A DNA stretch of 55,508 nt from Saccharothrix sp. (GCF_031180885.1 NZ_JAPSLK010000055.1:1-55508); one strand, 5' to 3'; shown: positions 36,912 through 46,056, numbered from the stretch's first letter. Notes: generated from the letters alone by a model not told the origin. Numbers and translations are program-made.

Positions 36912-37394
36912 ATGATGAGAACACGTCAACCCACCACCACACTGGAAGACCCGCGGATCCCGGTGCGAGTCAAGCTCGCCGCGGCGTGGACAAGCCTCAT
37001 GTTCCTCTACGCCTACGTGGACATCCTGGCCTTCTTCAAACCCGGCGTCGTCGCTGACATCCAGGCAGGCGTCGTCTGGGAGTTCGACATCAGCCAGACG
37101 TTGTTCACCGTCTTCCTCGTACTCATGGCGATCCCGATCTTCATGATCGTGCTGTCGATGACGCTGCCCGCCCGGGCGAACCGGATCACGAACCTCATCG
37201 TGGCCTCGGTACAGGTCCCCTTCGCGGCATTCAACGCGGTGGGCGAGTCCTGGAGGTACTTCTACGGCCTTGGCGTCGTACTGGAAGTGATCATTCTCGC
37301 CGTCATCCTGCGGTACGCCTGGACCTGGCCCCGCACCGCACCGTCGGCGACCATGGCCACCAGCCCGGACCGTGAAACCGTTCGCGCCCAATAG
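36912..37394 (+). CDS. DUF6326-like four-helix membrane protein
   Basis: The 160-residue protein starts at ATG 36912 (ACGGAG upstream). Four hydrophobic segments are seen: AWTSLMFLYAYVDILAFF, LFTVFLVLMAIPIFMIVLSM, LIVASVQVPFAAFNAV and GVVLEVIILAVILRYAW. The layout and the ARVKLAAAWTSLMFLYxYxD-like start resemble the DUF6326 family; the assignment is from memory of the pattern. It is divergent from the kinase (156-base gap). Confidence 0.7.
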   Translation: MMRTRQPTTTLEDPRIPVRVKLAAAWTSLMFLYAYVDILAFFKPGVVADIQAGVVWEFDISQTLFTVFLVLMAIPIFMIVLSMTLPARANRITNLIVASVQVPFAAFNAVGESWRYFYGLGVVLEVIILAVILRYAWTWPRTAPSATMATSPDRETVRAQ

Positions 37395-37675
37395 CAAGCG
37401 TGAACCCAAGCTCAGTCCCCGTCCTGTTCGGAGCCGTCTGCCTCGGTGCCGCGGCGTGGGCCTGTTGGCGGTAGGACACCAACTACCACTGGGACGTCGC
37501 GTAGGGGCCTTCCAAGGCCCCTACCGGCAGGTCAGGTCGTCGGATGCGCACACAGGCCCACCGCATCGTCGACACCGACCCCAAGCGCGGCAACGTCGTC
37601 GTCCGCGTCACTGGCACCCGCCACGACGAGCCGACGTATCAGGTCGCCAGTCCCCACCGAACACCCGGGAGGTCC

Positions 37676-37763
37676 CGGTCACGATCCAGGCACACCAGCT
37701 CACCAAGCGCTACGGCGACAAGACCGCCGTGCACACCCTCCGCTTCACCATCGCGCCCAATGG
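37676..37763 (+). pseudogene. ABC-transporter ATPase N-terminal fragment
   Basis: IQAHQLTKRYGDKTAVHTLRFTI matches the first ~25 residues of ABC-2-type ATPases (L-T-K-R-Y-G-x-K-x-A-V). The fragment stops at FTIAPNG, just before Walker A would follow, where IS21-like sequence begins. Upstream, 37395-37675 contains no recognisable gene. Confidence 0.5.
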
Positions 37764-38487
37764 GTGGAGACCGAGCGCTGGACGGCGTTCCGGTCGCACT
37801 GGGGCGTCGAGGCGTTCTACTGCCGGCCAGGCGAGGTCGGGGCGCACGAGAAGGGGCGGGGTCGAGGGGCGGATCGGCTGGTTCCGCCGCAACCGCATGG
37901 TCCCGGTCCCGGAGGTCGACTCGCTGGCCGAGCTCAACGAGCTGATCGACCGCTGGGACGGCGAGGACCTGGACCGGCGGATCGGGGCGCGGCCGCGCAC
38001 GATCGGGGAGATGTTCGCCGCCGAGGCCCCGGTTGCCGGCGCCGCTGCCGGTCGAGCCGTTCGAGACCGGCCGCTGGTTCGCCCCGCGCGTGGACCGCTA
38101 CGCGCAGGTCACCGTCCGCACCAACCGCTACTCGGTGCCCGCCCGGTTGATCGGTCGTCAGGTGCGGGTCCTGCTGCACGCCTCCGAGTTGGTCGTGTTC
38201 GACGGCCGCGTCGAGGTCGCCCGGCACGAACGGCTGCTCGCGAAGGGCGGCACCCGGCTGGAGTTGGACCACTATCCGGAGGCGTTGCTGCGCAAGCCCG
38301 GCGCGTTGCCCGGGGCGACGGCGTCGGAGCAGGCACGAGCGGCGGGCAAGTTCACTGGACCAAGACCTTCACCGACCCGCGGCTCTGCGCCGCCATCGTC
38401 GACCGCCTCACCTTCGGCGGCAACGTCATCGAGACCGGCACCGACTCCTACCGCCTGGCCCACAGCAGGGCACGAGCCGGCACTTGA
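37764..38487 (+). mobile_element. IS21-family remnant (IstA core plus IstB tail)
   Basis: IstA pieces in three frames: TERWTAFRSHWGVEAFYCRPG, then GGVEGRIGWFRRNRMVPVP and ELIDRWDGEDLDRRIGARPRTIGEMFAAE, then PFETGRWFAPRVDRYAQVTVRTNRYSVPARLIGR. Frame changes lie near 37860 and 38030. After AAGKFT (~38355) the IstB C-terminus appears (FTDPRLCAAIVDRLTFGGNVI, ETGTDSYRLAHSRA), so the end of istA and most of istB are deleted. The element interrupts an ABC-transporter gene. Confidence 0.75.
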
Positions 38488-38690
38488 TCGCGCTCCACAG
38501 CTGTCCTGTCCGACGGAGCCTTGCGGGATGGGCACACCGCTGGACCCGCGGCACGAAACAAGCTCCGCCCAGCGGGTGCTCCTCGCTGTTCGGAGCAACC
38601 TTTCGGATTCGATGAGAGACACAGCTCCGACAGTCGTCCGGTGAACGCGGGGCCACGGCGGTGTCTGGCACCGTCCCGCTGCCAGGTTGA

Positions 38691-39065
38691 ATGAATACCA
38701 TGACCGATCACCTCACGATGAGCGACCGCGAGTACTTCGCGAGCGTGGCCGCACGACCGGGCATGTTCGTCGGTCGACCGTCCTTCCACGCGTTGACGGC
38801 GTTCATCACCGGCTACGACGAGGCCGCCAGGCGGCTTGGAGCACCCGGACTCCGCGGTTTGCGCGAGTGGCTGGTCGCCTACCGAGGACGCGACTGCAAT
38901 CATGCGTGGCCGGGACAGGTCCTCCACATAGCCATCCCGGGAGGCTGGGAGGACCTATGGGCGCTAGCGCCCGACGTCGAGGCCCGCGCCATCGAGGTGC
39001 TGTTCGATCTGCTCGACAGGTTCCTCGCCGTACGCGACGGCAGCGCCGACCTTGGTACCGGCTGA
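38691..39065 (+). CDS. Small hypothetical protein, 124 residues
   Basis: ATG 38691 or the in-frame ATG 38700. The sequence DREYFASVAARPGMFVGRPSFHALTAFITGYDEAARRLG is well ordered with coding-like codon use, and a C-terminal amphipathic helix follows. No motif was recognised; short PGMFVGR-containing proteins of this type recur near mobile or immunity genes in actinobacteria, to my recollection. It lies just after the IS21 remnant. Confidence 0.6.
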   Translation: MNTMTDHLTMSDREYFASVAARPGMFVGRPSFHALTAFITGYDEAARRLGAPGLRGLREWLVAYRGRDCNHAWPGQVLHIAIPGGWEDLWALAPDVEARAIEVLFDLLDRFLAVRDGSADLGTG

Positions 39066-39232
39066 GAACGGCAACTCCAGACAACCGTGCCTCACGACGT
39101 CCGCTTGCATCCGTAGCGAAACGGACACGCCCGAAGACTTGCCCCGAACACCCGAAGCCGAAGCCGAACCCGAAGGGTCCGCCCGGACAGGACAACAGCC
39201 AGGCGCAACTGATTCACACCACAGCTCCGCCG

Positions 39233-39870
39233 GTGACGTCGGAATTCGCGAACATTGCCCGTGGCCCCTGTTCATCGCCGCCGCCGCGACGGCGGGTCTG
39301 CTCCTCTCGGCCTGTGGTGCCGAGACCAGTGGCACGGCGACTCCCGGCTCCACGGAGGCGACGACCACCACCGCCGGCTCGAAGGAGACCAGCACGCCCA
39401 CCGCGTCGCCGGTCGCCGGCAGCGACACCACCGCTCCCGGTACGAGGCTGAAGGTCGACGCCCGTGCGGTGATCCCGTACGCCTCGGGCGAGAAGAAGGG
39501 CACGATCGCGGTCACGCTCACCGCCATCGATCCGGGCGCGAAGGAGGACCTCGCGAAGTTCGGTGACAAGGCGAAGAACCTCACGCCGTTCTGCCTGCGC
39601 GTGCAGATCGAGAACCTGAGCGGCACCGACCTCTCCTACACGTCGGTGTCCCTGCGGGGCCTCGGCGCGGACGGCAAGGGCACCGGCGTGATCATCACCG
39701 GTGAGACGGCGAAGTGTGAGTCCGGCAGCGCGCCCAAGGCGTTCTCGACGGCGGGTGCGGAGTACGAGACCTGCGTGCTGAGCGCGGCACCGGACGGCTC
39801 CAAGGTCGCGGCACCCGCGTACGACCGCGGCGACGGTTGCGAGAAGTCGCCTGTGATCTGGGAGAGCTGA
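39233..39870 (+). CDS. Lipoprotein with probable frameshift in its signal region
   Basis: The mature part is clear: lipobox LLLSAC, a Thr/Ser-rich linker (~40 residues), then a beta-rich domain (AVIPYASGEKKGTIAVTLTAIDPGA, FCLRVQIENLSGTDLSYTSVSLRG) with paired cysteines. The signal helix LFIAAAATAGLL has no start codon close by in its frame; that frame runs back to TTG 39052 through low-complexity sequence. One base earlier, GTG 39233 gives TSEFANIARGP leading straight into the helix, so a one-base change near 39265 probably broke a normal signal peptide. The function is unknown. Confidence 0.55.
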
Positions 39871-39920
39871 ACCATGCGTTCGGCCATCTGCGCGGCCATC
39901 GAGTGAACGACAGGACGGAA

Positions 39921-40322
39921 ATGAAGGTTTTGACACGTGCGTTCACCGCGGTGTCGCCGGCAGGGGTCGTGGCGAGCACCGCGGCGCCCGCCGCTTCCGC
40001 GGTGGTCGTCTACAACAAGCGGTACACCCCTGAGCGACTCTGCCACTCCACTCGCCAGGAGTTCGAGATCGAGTTGGCGCAGTCCGGGACCGTGCTGCGG
40101 GTGCCGGCCGACCGGTCCGTGCTCGACGCGGTCGAACAGGCGGGCGTGTCCGTGCTGTCCTCGGGTCAGGAACGCACGCGCGGCACCTGCGAGACGGTCG
40201 CGCTCGACGGCGAGCCCGATCACCGCGACCCCGTTCTCACCGCGGAGGAACAGCAGTGCGGCGAGGCGATGACGATCTGCGTGTCGCGGTCGCGCTCTCC
40301 GCGCCTGGTGCTCGATCTCTGA
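39921..40322 (+). pseudogene. Chimera of a secreted-protein start and an oxygenase-reductase ferredoxin domain
   Basis: ATG 39921 begins a signal-like MKVLTRAFTAVSPAGVVAS with AxA sites and VVVYNKRYTPE. From ~40056 it becomes the C-terminal ferredoxin domain of vanillate demethylase/phthalate dioxygenase-type reductases (FEIELAQSGTVLRVPADRSVLDAVEQAGV, then DGEPDHRDPVLT and MTICVSRS). The cluster loop reads SSGQERTRGTC instead of the usual SSCxxGxCGTC, so two of four Fe-S ligand cysteines are lost. Such a protein cannot carry the cluster. Confidence 0.6.
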
Positions 40323-40373
40323 GCATGACCCCAAGTAACACTTGACAGTTCAACAAAGCAGACCCATGCTTAC

Positions 40374-40394
40374 TATATCAGGATTCCTGATATA
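40374..40394. promoter_or_regulatory. 21-bp palindromic operator (MarR-like)
   Basis: TATATCAGGA and TCCTGATATA flank a single T, a perfect 10-bp inverted repeat in an AT-rich pocket. TTGACA lies at 40342-40347 upstream. Downstream, GAGGAG at 40420-40425 precedes ATG 40431, but the frame stops after four codons (MRGH). The site therefore controlled a gene whose body has been deleted. The marR gene begins at 40879 on the other strand, with its 3' end facing this site. Confidence 0.65.
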
Positions 40395-40441
40395 CGCGAA
40401 CCTGATGCCGACGCTCGACGAGGAGCTGCCATGCGTGGTCA

Positions 40442-40879
40442 CTAGGAACCGGCGAGAGCGGCGCGGCACCGGTTGAGCAGGTCGTGCAGCGCGGTTCGCT
40501 CGCTCTGGTCGAGCCTGCTCACCATCCGTTCCTCGATCGCCGCGATCTCGGCGGCGTGCTCGTCCAGGAACGCCCTGCCCTTGTCCGTGAGGCTGATCAG
40601 CAACCTCCTGCCGTGCGCGGGGTCCTGCTCGCGGACGATCAGCTCCCGCCGCTCCAGCGCGGCGACCATGTCGGTCATCGTCTGCGCCGTCACGAACGAC
40701 TTCCGCGCCAGCTCCGCTGACGTGAGGCCGTCGCGGCCGTCCAGCACCGTCAGCGCGGTGTACTGCAGGGTCGTCACGCCGGCAGGACGCAGCACCTCGT
40801 CCATCAGCGCGCGTGCCGCGAGCTCCACCTGCTTGACCTCGTACATCAGCGACGGACGCAAGCGCCTCACCTTCCCCAT
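40442..40879 (-). CDS. MarR-family regulator
   Basis: The 145-residue protein starts at ATG 40879 with GGGGAGC upstream; the longer frame to 41290 is antisense to the dehydrogenase. The winged helix is plain (TSAELARKSFVTAQTMTDMVAALERRELIVREQDPAHGRRLLISLTDKG). It is divergent from the aldehyde dehydrogenase (49-base gap), the classical layout for MarR control of catabolic or detoxifying genes. Confidence 0.9.
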   Translation of the reverse strand: MGKVRRLRPSLMYEVKQVELAARALMDEVLRPAGVTTLQYTALTVLDGRDGLTSAELARKSFVTAQTMTDMVAALERRELIVREQDPAHGRRLLISLTDKGRAFLDEHAAEIAAIEERMVSRLDQSERTALHDLLNRCRAALAGS

Positions 40880-40928
40880 CTGCTGCTCCCCTCTCCCCCG
40901 AAGCCTGTCACAGGAAGGGCAAATCGAC

Positions 40929-42407
40929 ATGACCCCAGTCGACGACCGGCAGACCGCGACGGTGCGCCGCCCCGACGTCACACCCGGCAGGTTGTTCATC
41001 GGGGGCCGGTGGCGGGAGCCGGCGGAAGGCAGCCGGATCAACGTCGTCGACCCGTCCACGGGATCCGTGGTGACGTCCGTCGCCAGGGCCGGGACGGCGG
41101 ACGTGAACGACGCGGTGGACGCGGCGCGCGCCGCGTTCGACGGCTGGGCGGCGACACCGGGCAGGCACCGCGGGCGGATCCTGCAGCGGGTCGCCGACGT
41201 CGTGCGGGCCAGGGCGGACGAACTGGTCGCGGTGGAGAGCCTCGACGTCGGCAAGCCGGTCGCGTTGTGCCGCCCGGTCGACGTGGACACGACCGCGGAG
41301 CAGTACGAGTACTACGCGGCGCTGGCGCAGAGCATCGACGGGGCGACGCGGCAGATCCCCGCCCCCGCGCACGCCTACACCCGCCGCGAACCGGTCGGGG
41401 TGGTCGCCGCGATCACGCCGTTCAACTTCCCGCTGATCCTGTCGAGCTCGAAGATCGCCCCGGCACTGGCGGCCGGTTGCACGGTCGTGCACAAGCCGGC
41501 CGAGGACACGCCGCTCAGCGCGTTGCTGATGGCTGAGATCCTCACCGAGGCCGGCGTCCCCGCGGGCGTGGTCAACGTGGTGACCGGGTACGGCGCCGAG
41601 ATCGGCGAACACCTGCTCCGCCACCCCGGCGTCGACAAGGTGGCCTTCACCGGGTCGACCGCCGTCGGCAGGCACGCGGCGAGCGTGGCGGGAGCCCAGC
41701 TCAAGCCGATGACGATGGAGCTGGGCGGCAACGCGGCGCACATCATCTTCTCGGACGCCGACATGGAGAAGGCAATCGGCGCGGCCATCAAGGGATTCGT
41801 GTTCAACACCGGCCAGTTCTGCATGAGCGGCCCCAGACTCCTCGTCGCGGCGCCGTTGTACGACGCCGTCGTCGAGGCGCTCGCCGACGCCGTGCCGCAC
41901 GTCCCGCTCGGTGACCCGTTCGACCCGGCGACCGTGATCGGCCCGATGGCAGGCGAACGCCATCTGTCCAAAGTGGAAAGCTATGTCGCACAGGCGAAGG
42001 CGGCCGGCGGCCGGATCGTCGCCGGCGGGCAGCGCGCCGACCGCGACGGATTCTTCTTCAACCCCACTGTGATCGCGGACCTGCCGGACAGCTCCCCCGT
42101 CGTGCGGGAGGAGATCTTCGGGCCGGTGCTGACCGTGCAGCGGTTCGACACCGAGGACGAGGCGATCGCCATGGCCAACGGTACGTCCTACGGCCTCGCC
42201 GCCGGACTACAGACCGAGAACCTCGCCCGCGCGCACCGGGTGGCCGCCCGGCTGCAAGCGGGCATCGTCTGGGTCAACGACTGGGCGGTGCTCGACCCCG
42301 CAATCCCGTTCGGCGGAGTCAAGGACTCGGGCTACGGCCGCGAGTACGGCCCCGAGGCGCTCGCCGCTTACACGCGCACCAAGTCCGTCGTCATCTCCCT
42401 GGCCTGA
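40929..42407 (+). CDS. NAD(P)-dependent aldehyde dehydrogenase
   Basis: The 492-residue protein starts at ATG 40929 (AGGAAGGG upstream). Landmarks: GRLFIGGRWREPAEG, FTGSTAVGRHAA, general base Glu264 in MELGGN, nucleophile Cys298 in FNTGQFCMSG, and EEIFGPVLTVQRF. The sequence is of the class used for aromatic or betaine-type aldehydes. It forms an operon with the dehydrogenase 10 bases downstream and probably oxidises the aldehyde that enzyme makes. Confidence 0.93.
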   Translation: MTPVDDRQTATVRRPDVTPGRLFIGGRWREPAEGSRINVVDPSTGSVVTSVARAGTADVNDAVDAARAAFDGWAATPGRHRGRILQRVADVVRARADELVAVESLDVGKPVALCRPVDVDTTAEQYEYYAALAQSIDGATRQIPAPAHAYTRREPVGVVAAITPFNFPLILSSSKIAPALAAGCTVVHKPAEDTPLSALLMAEILTEAGVPAGVVNVVTGYGAEIGEHLLRHPGVDKVAFTGSTAVGRHAASVAGAQLKPMTMELGGNAAHIIFSDADMEKAIGAAIKGFVFNTGQFCMSGPRLLVAAPLYDAVVEALADAVPHVPLGDPFDPATVIGPMAGERHLSKVESYVAQAKAAGGRIVAGGQRADRDGFFFNPTVIADLPDSSPVVREEIFGPVLTVQRFDTEDEAIAMANGTSYGLAAGLQTENLARAHRVAARLQAGIVWVNDWAVLDPAIPFGGVKDSGYGREYGPEALAAYTRTKSVVISLA

Positions 42408-42417
42408 GGAGAAAACC

Positions 42418-43527
42418 ATGTCCACCACAACGATGGCGGCCGTGGTCGAGTCCGCCGGTTCCGGGTTCGCGCTCTCCGAGGTGACGCTGGACGACCTGCG
42501 CCCGGACGAGGTCCGCGTCCGCGTCATCGCCGCCGGGATCTGCCACACCGACCTCGGCGTCGCGGGGGGCCACCTGCCGTTCCCGCTGCCCGGTGTGCTC
42601 GGCCACGAGGGCGCCGGGATCGTCGAGGAGGTCGGCGCCGCGGTCACCAAGGTCGCCGCGGGCGACCGGGTGCTGCTGAGCTACACCTCCTGCGGCCACT
42701 GCGCCCGCTGCCGCGAAGGTCACCCGGCCTACTGCGACACCTGGCTGCCGTCGAACCTCATCGGCGGCGAACGAGCCGACGGGACGTCGCCGATCTCCCG
42801 CGACGGCGTCCCGCTCGGCGGTCACTTCTTCGGTCAGTCGAGCTTCGCCCACCACGCCGTCGTCGACGAACGCAGCGTCGTGAAGGCCCCCGCCGACGCA
42901 CCGCTCGACCTGCTCGCCCCGCTCGGCTGCGGGGTCATGACCGGTGCGGGTGCCGTGTGGAACGTGCTGGCCCCTCGGCCCGGCGCCACCCTCCTCGTCA
43001 CGGGCGCCGGCGCGGTCGGCCTCTCCGCGGTCATGGCGACCCGGCTCACCCCGGCCACCCGGGTCATCGCGGTCGACCGCGTCCCGAAGCGACTGGAGCT
43101 GGCCGCCGAACTCGGCGCCACCGACACGATCGACACCACCTGCACCGACCTCGGCGAGGCGCTCGCGAAGCTCACGTCCGGCCGCGGTGTCGACGGCGTC
43201 GTGGAGACCACCGGCAACGCCGACGTGCTCAGTGTGGCGATCTCCTCGCTCGCGACCCGTGGCACCGCGGTGATCGTCGGCGCACCCGCGTTCGGCACCC
43301 AGGTGCCCGTCGACGTGAACTTCATGCTGCCCGGCCGCCGGGTCGTCGGGCTCACCATGGGCGACGCCGAGACGCAGTCGCTGATCCCGGTGCTCGTGGA
43401 TCTCGTCGCCGCGGGCAGGCTGCCGATCGACCGGCTGATCACCCACTACGAGTTCGGGGAGATCCAGCAGGCGGTCGACGACGCGCTGGCGGGGGTGACG
43501 ATCAAACCGGTGCTGCGGCTCGGATGA
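42418..43527 (+). CDS. Zinc-dependent aryl-alcohol-type dehydrogenase
   Basis: The 369-residue MDR protein starts at ATG 42418. The catalytic zinc site includes ICHTDLG and GHEGAGIVEEVG, and the structural zinc lobe is SCGHCARCREGHPAYC. The nucleotide-binding GAGAVGLSAVMATRL follows with an acidic residue (AVDR) favouring NAD. It is close to benzyl-alcohol dehydrogenases (XylB type). With the ALDH it would convert aryl alcohols to acids; the substrate is inferred. Confidence 0.92.
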   Translation: MSTTTMAAVVESAGSGFALSEVTLDDLRPDEVRVRVIAAGICHTDLGVAGGHLPFPLPGVLGHEGAGIVEEVGAAVTKVAAGDRVLLSYTSCGHCARCREGHPAYCDTWLPSNLIGGERADGTSPISRDGVPLGGHFFGQSSFAHHAVVDERSVVKAPADAPLDLLAPLGCGVMTGAGAVWNVLAPRPGATLLVTGAGAVGLSAVMATRLTPATRVIAVDRVPKRLELAAELGATDTIDTTCTDLGEALAKLTSGRGVDGVVETTGNADVLSVAISSLATRGTAVIVGAPAFGTQVPVDVNFMLPGRRVVGLTMGDAETQSLIPVLVDLVAAGRLPIDRLITHYEFGEIQQAVDDALAGVTIKPVLRLG

Positions 43528-43628
43528 GGTGGCGACGGCGACGGCGACGGCGATGATCGGACCGGTCAACGCCGGCGTCGGCAGCCGGCCGGCGCGCCGG
43601 GCTCGCATCTCCCCGCACCGCGCCGCTC

Positions 43629-43765
43629 TCGCGCGCCGCACACCCACCTGGCATCCCCATCCGTTCCGCCCAGTGCCGCATGTGTTGCCGGGTGCTGCCC
43701 AGATTGGGGTTGGTGCGTGCGGTGAACGGCATGTGAAAAGCGGGACGCGACGAGATGCGGTTCAT
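43629..43765 (-). pseudogene. Terpene synthase N-terminal fragment
   Basis: From ATG 43765 the frame reads FHMPFTARTNPNLGSTRQHMRHWAERMGM, the characteristic opening of bacterial terpene cyclases (MPFxxRxNPxLxxxRxHxxxWAxxMGM). Similarity ends after ~35 residues; the DDxxD region and the rest of the gene are absent. Confidence 0.6.
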
Positions 43766-43861
43766 GCCCGGATCTTCGCAGTGGCGGCGGCCCGCAGAAG
43801 GGTCAACGTCCCGTGATCACGCGGCTGGAAGGGTCTGCGCTGGTTCCGGCAAGCGAACTCG

Positions 43862-43918
43862 CCCCGCATTTTGCGGGAAACACCCACGGAGGATTGGCCA
43901 GTTCCCCTGGGTTAACCC
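43862..43918. promoter_or_regulatory. Hairpin and GGGTTAACCC palindrome before the amine oxidase gene
   Basis: A short hairpin (CCCGCA and TGCGGG around TTT, ~43862-43876) and a perfect GGGTTAACCC palindrome (43909-43918) lie 70-125 bases upstream of the amine oxidase start. The first could end upstream transcription and the second could be an operator. I saw no clear -35/-10 pair. Confidence 0.35.
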
Positions 43919-43987
43919 GGAAGGGGCAATCGGAAGCACTCGTTCCGACTATATCGGTGCCTCTGCCGAGCACCAGAGAATCGAGCG

Positions 43988-45943
43988 ATGTCTCGAAAAG
44001 CTGACGGGCACGGTCTGCCCAGCGTCATCGTCGTGGGCGCCGGGATGTCGGGGTTGGCCGCCGCGCGGGCGCTGCGCGGACTCGGCCATGACGTGGTGGT
44101 GCTGGAGGGGCGTGACCGCGTCGGCGGGCGGATCAGGACCGACGAGCACGGGGTCGACCTGGGCGCGCACTGGATCCACGGCACGGACGGCAACCCGATC
44201 ACCGAGCTGGTCGAAGACCTGGGCATCCCGTACAGCTACGTGGGCGGCGACAGCGCCTACACCGGCGGCTTCGACAGCCTGGACCTGTTCGGGGCGGACC
44301 TCCGCCTGGCTAACCACCGCCACAAGAGCCGCACCCTCCAGCTCGCCGACGACGTGCTGCACGAGCTCGAACAGCGTGCGGCGATCGCACGCAAGGAGCA
44401 GCACCCGGACATCTCGCTCGGTGAAGCTCTGCGTCGGATCTTCACCGAGCGCCGCTTTCCTCCCGAGGACGAGCAGGCGGTCCGCTACCACCTCAACGTG
44501 CTCCTGCGCGAGGACGTCGCCGAGGATCCCGACAAACTGTCCCTGCAGTTCTGGGAGGACGGCTACCTGGTCTACGGCTACGGCGACAGCGTGCTGCACC
44601 AGGGCTACCAGTCGGTGGTCGACGCCCTCGCCGAGGACCTGGACGTCAGGTTGGGACACGTGGTCACGCGGATCGACACCACCGCCGGGCCGGTGCGCGT
44701 CACCACCGACCGGGGTGACTTCGAGGCGGACAAGGTGCTGGTGACGCTGCCGCTCGGCGTGCTCAAGGCCGAAGTGGTCCGCTTCGAGCCGCCGCTGCCG
44801 GAGGCCAAGCGGTCGGCGATCGCGCGTCTGGGCTTCGGCACCCTCAACAAGATCGCCCTGCACTACCGCGAACCCTTCTGGCCCCGTGACCAGTACGTCT
44901 TCGGCTACCTGTGCCGCGACACCGACCGCTACCCCACGGTCGTCATCAGCATGTGGAAATCCCACGGCAAACCGGTCCTGGTGCTGCTGCTGGGCGCCTC
45001 GCTCGGCCGTGAGGCGGAGACCTGGTCCGACGAGGACGTCGCCGCCTACACCGGCACCATCGTCGAGGACCTGTTCGGCGCCGACGCGCCCGCGCCCGAG
45101 CACATCTCGCGCACCGCGTGGTCGGCCGACCCGTTCGCGCGGGGTTCGTACACCTGCATCGGCGTCGGCTCCTCGTCGAAGGACGTCGGCACGCTGGCCG
45201 AGCCGGTCGGCGACCGGTTGTTCTTCGCCGGCGAGGGCACCAATCCCTACCACTGGGGCTGCGTGCACAGCGCCTACGAGTCGGGCCTGCGCGAAGCCGC
45301 GCGGATCAGCGGGGATCCCACCCTCTACACCCCGCCGAGCGCCGGAACCTCTCGCCGCCAGTCGCGGAACACCGACCGCGTGCTGCGCTTCGCGCGGCTG
45401 CGGATGACGCACATCGACGAGCGTGACCTGGCCGAGCGGGTGGCGTGCCTGCGCGAGGGCGTCGACCCGCACGGGGTGCGGCTGTTCGCCTCGCTGGCGG
45501 ACTCCGAGTTGGAGACCCTCGCCTCGATGTTCGACGAGATCCCGTTCGCCGCGGGCGATGCCATCTGCCGCGAGGACGACCCCGCGCACGGTGTGTTCAT
45601 CGTCGTCCGCGGCGAGGTCGAGGTCGACTTCGGCGGGATCTACGAACGCACGGTCGTGGGTCGCGGCACCGTGCTCGGCCACTACGACCTGTTCTTCAAC
45701 GCCCGCACCACGTCGGTCACGGCGCTCGGTGACGACGTGGTCGTGTTCTACCTGGACCACTACCGGTACCAAAGCTTCCTGCACGCCTTCCCCGACGTGC
45801 TGATGCTGATGATGTCGGACCTGGTCACCCGGTGGGAGCACCTGGAAGCCGCGCTCGGCTCCACGACACTGCCCGCTCCCGGGCGGTCGCCCTCGACCGA
45901 GCCTGGTATCACGCTCAGCGCGCCGTCGCCGAGTTCGGGCTGA
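43988..45943 (+). CDS. FAD-dependent amine oxidase fused to a cyclic-nucleotide-binding domain
   Basis: The 651-residue protein starts at ATG 43988. Residues ~12-455 are a flavin amine oxidase: dinucleotide site VVGAGMSGLAAARALRGLGHDVVVLE, GRIRTDEHGVDLGAHWIHG, and C-terminal FAD motif FFAGEGTNPYHWGCVHSAYESGLREA. After a ~40-residue linker, residues ~500-620 are a CAP_ED/cNMP-type barrel (LFASLADSELETLASMFDEIPFAAGDAICREDDPAHGVFIVVRGEVEV, then GRGTVLGHYDLFFNARTTSVTALGDD). Polyamine-oxidase-like chemistry could be gated by a nucleotide or by the barrel's contacts. Codon use is continuous and no frameshift separates the halves, so the fusion looks genuine. Confidence 0.88.
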   Translation: MSRKADGHGLPSVIVVGAGMSGLAAARALRGLGHDVVVLEGRDRVGGRIRTDEHGVDLGAHWIHGTDGNPITELVEDLGIPYSYVGGDSAYTGGFDSLDLFGADLRLANHRHKSRTLQLADDVLHELEQRAAIARKEQHPDISLGEALRRIFTERRFPPEDEQAVRYHLNVLLREDVAEDPDKLSLQFWEDGYLVYGYGDSVLHQGYQSVVDALAEDLDVRLGHVVTRIDTTAGPVRVTTDRGDFEADKVLVTLPLGVLKAEVVRFEPPLPEAKRSAIARLGFGTLNKIALHYREPFWPRDQYVFGYLCRDTDRYPTVVISMWKSHGKPVLVLLLGASLGREAETWSDEDVAAYTGTIVEDLFGADAPAPEHISRTAWSADPFARGSYTCIGVGSSSKDVGTLAEPVGDRLFFAGEGTNPYHWGCVHSAYESGLREAARISGDPTLYTPPSAGTSRRQSRNTDRVLRFARLRMTHIDERDLAERVACLREGVDPHGVRLFASLADSELETLASMFDEIPFAAGDAICREDDPAHGVFIVVRGEVEVDFGGIYERTVVGRGTVLGHYDLFFNARTTSVTALGDDVVVFYLDHYRYQSFLHAFPDVLMLMMSDLVTRWEHLEAALGSTTLPAPGRSPSTEPGITLSAPSPSSG

Positions 45944-46056
45944 CGGCCCCCTGCGCCCCGCTCCGGCCCCCGCCTCGGGAGCGTGGAGACGCACGGTGCC
46001 CGGCAGTACCACCACGCCAAAGTGACCATGTTCGAGGGCTACGCCGGGACGGGGCA

